From the NCBI GenBank assembly GCA_947458305.1, contig CANGZO010000032.1, forward strand, positions 1-13,767: a stretch of DNA of 13,767 nt, written 5' to 3'. Shown piece by piece: positions 12,773 to 13,767 of this stretch; the stretch's first letter is position 1; every line of letters starts with the position of its first letter. A program made the position numbers and the translations under genes. The stretch comes from Comamonadaceae bacterium. GTDB taxonomy: Bacteria; Pseudomonadota; Gammaproteobacteria; Burkholderiales; Burkholderiaceae_C. Below the pieces are notes generated by a model that saw only the letters and a program-made list of their open reading frames with translations, was not told where the DNA came from and did not search any database.

Positions 12773-13767
12773 TCACTTCTTCTTGTTAACGACCCGCACC
12801 ATCTCCAGGCACTGCTTGGCATAGCCCCACTCGTTGTCGTACCAGGCTACGATCTTCACGAAGGTCTTGTCCAGCGCAATGCCGGCGGTCGCGTCGAACA
12901 CGCTGGCGCAGGGCTCGCCACGGAAATCGGTGGAGACGACTTTTTCGTCGGTATAGCCCAGCACGCCTTTGAGGGCGCCTTCGCTTTGCGCCTTCATTTC
13001 GGCGCAAATGTCGGCATAGCTGGCGTCGCTGTTCAGCTCTACGGTCAGGTCAATCACCGACACGTCCGACGTGGGCACGCGGAAAGCCATGCCAGTGATC
13101 TTGCCCTTGATCTCGGGGATCACGACGCCCACTGCTTTGGCCGCGCCCGTGCTGCTGGGGATGATGTTTTCGAGGATGCCACGGCCGCCGCGCCAGTCTT
13201 TGCGCGACGAACCGTCCACGGTCATTTGGCTGGCGGTGGCGGCGTGCACCGTGGTCATCAGACCGCGCTTGATGCCCCACTTGTCGTGCAGCACCTTGAC
13301 CACGGGGGCCAGGCAGTTGGTGGTGCATGACGCGTTGGAGATGATGGCTTCGCCGGCGTATTTTTTGTGGTTCACGCCATAAACGAACATGGGAATGCTG
13401 TCTTTGGACGGGGCCGAGATGACGACCTTCTTGGCGCCAGCGGCGATGTGCATCTGGCTGGTGGGCTCGGTCAGGTAGTGGCCGGTGCATTCGAGCACGG
13501 TGTGCACGCCCATCGCGCCCCACTTGAGGTGGTGTGCGTCGCGCTCGTGCGAGAGCTTGATCTTTTTGCCATTGACGATCAGGGTGTCTTCGGTGAAGTC
13601 CACCGTACCGTCAAAGCGACCGTGCACGCTGTCGTACTTAAGCATGTAGGCCAAATAATCGGCAGGCTTGGGGTCGTTGATGCCGACGATCTGGATGTCG
13701 TCGTAGCCGTGTTTGAGCGCAGCGCGCAGGGCCAGGCGGCCAATGCGGCCGAATCCGTTGATACCCA
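12773..13767 (-). CDS. gap: Glyceraldehyde-3-phosphate dehydrogenase, 5' end cut by window
   Basis: This is the phosphorylating GAPDH of glycolysis/gluconeogenesis, in the cytoplasm. The visible 330 residues begin GINGFGRIGRLALRAALKHG, the NAD-binding fold, so only about five residues are missing beyond the edge. The Asp in VGINDP favours NAD. The catalytic motif SNASCTTNCLAP has its Cys at about residue 152 of the full protein, with VHAATASQ and DWRGGRG following and WYDNEWGYAKQ near the C-terminus. A shorter reading from 13654 would start at an internal TTG (Leu) codon and lose the nucleotide-binding domain. It converges on the GMC gene, with a shared terminator between them. It is a typical core gene and probably marks the boundary of the accessory region. 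Confidence 0.97.
   Translation of the reverse strand, partial: GINGFGRIGRLALRAALKHGYDDIQIVGINDPKPADYLAYMLKYDSVHGRFDGTVDFTEDTLIVNGKKIKLSHERDAHHLKWGAMGVHTVLECTGHYLTEPTSQMHIAAGAKKVVISAPSKDSIPMFVYGVNHKKYAGEAIISNASCTTNCLAPVVKVLHDKWGIKRGLMTTVHAATASQMTVDGSSRKDWRGGRGILENIIPSSTGAAKAVGVVIPEIKGKITGMAFRVPTSDVSVIDLTVELNSDASYADICAEMKAQSEGALKGVLGYTDEKVVSTDFRGEPCASVFDATAGIALDKTFVKIVAWYDNEWGYAKQCLEMVRVVNKKK

Noticed and set aside
1..13767. Insertion sequences, CRISPR arrays, tRNA or rRNA genes
   Set aside because: No transposase frame, regularly spaced repeat or recognisable RNA gene was seen on either strand.

Overview
The window comes from a GC-rich proteobacterial chromosome. Gene content and protein style (tau/ssu-type ABC transporter, alkB, a GMC dehydrogenase, a gap gene of the proteobacterial type) fit a beta-proteobacterium of the Burkholderiales, perhaps Comamonadaceae; this is a judgement from reading, not from a search. 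The most notable content is one end of a bacterial microcompartment (BMC) locus that also carries an oxygen-dependent dioxygenase and an ABC importer.

Layout. Positions 7885 down to 1 (minus strand) hold one long, tightly packed gene string. In transcription order it encodes a periplasmic substrate-binding protein, an ABC ATPase, an ABC permease, a TauD/TfdA-family Fe(II)/2-oxoglutarate dioxygenase, an EutE/PduP-like aldehyde dehydrogenase, a tandem-domain shell protein (BMC-T), a three-part NTF2-like/Cys-rich protein, a pentameric shell protein (BMC-P), a hexameric shell protein (BMC-H), and a second BMC-T cut by the window edge. Facing it at 8020-8751 (plus strand) is a Crp/Fnr-family regulator. 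The shared 134-base gap contains a perfect 7+7 palindrome with CRP spacing and a near-consensus FNR-type box. Next come a HutG-like N-formylglutamate deformylase (8806-9618, plus), an AlkB alkane monooxygenase (9646-10818, minus), a divergent GMC alcohol/choline-type dehydrogenase (11011-12603, plus), a stem-loop terminator region, and gap (12773 to beyond 13767, minus), which is probably core genome.

How the genes may work together (inference). A small organic acid, possibly a sulfonate-like compound, is imported. The dioxygenase oxidises it with O2 and 2-oxoglutarate and could release an aldehyde. The aldehyde dehydrogenase inside a protein shell converts this to an acyl-CoA. The aldehyde dehydrogenase has a linker plus a terminal amphipathic helix typical of encapsulation peptides; the dioxygenase has a similar C-terminal extension and the NTF2-like protein a similar N-terminal helix. 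This would be an oxygenase-fed metabolosome, which does not match the well-known PDU, EUT, glycyl-radical or carboxysome types. The substrate is unknown. The usual phosphotransacylase, alcohol dehydrogenase and further shell genes are not in the window and may lie beyond its left edge. The alkB/GMC pair forms a separate alkane-to-aldehyde module with no demonstrated link to the shell.
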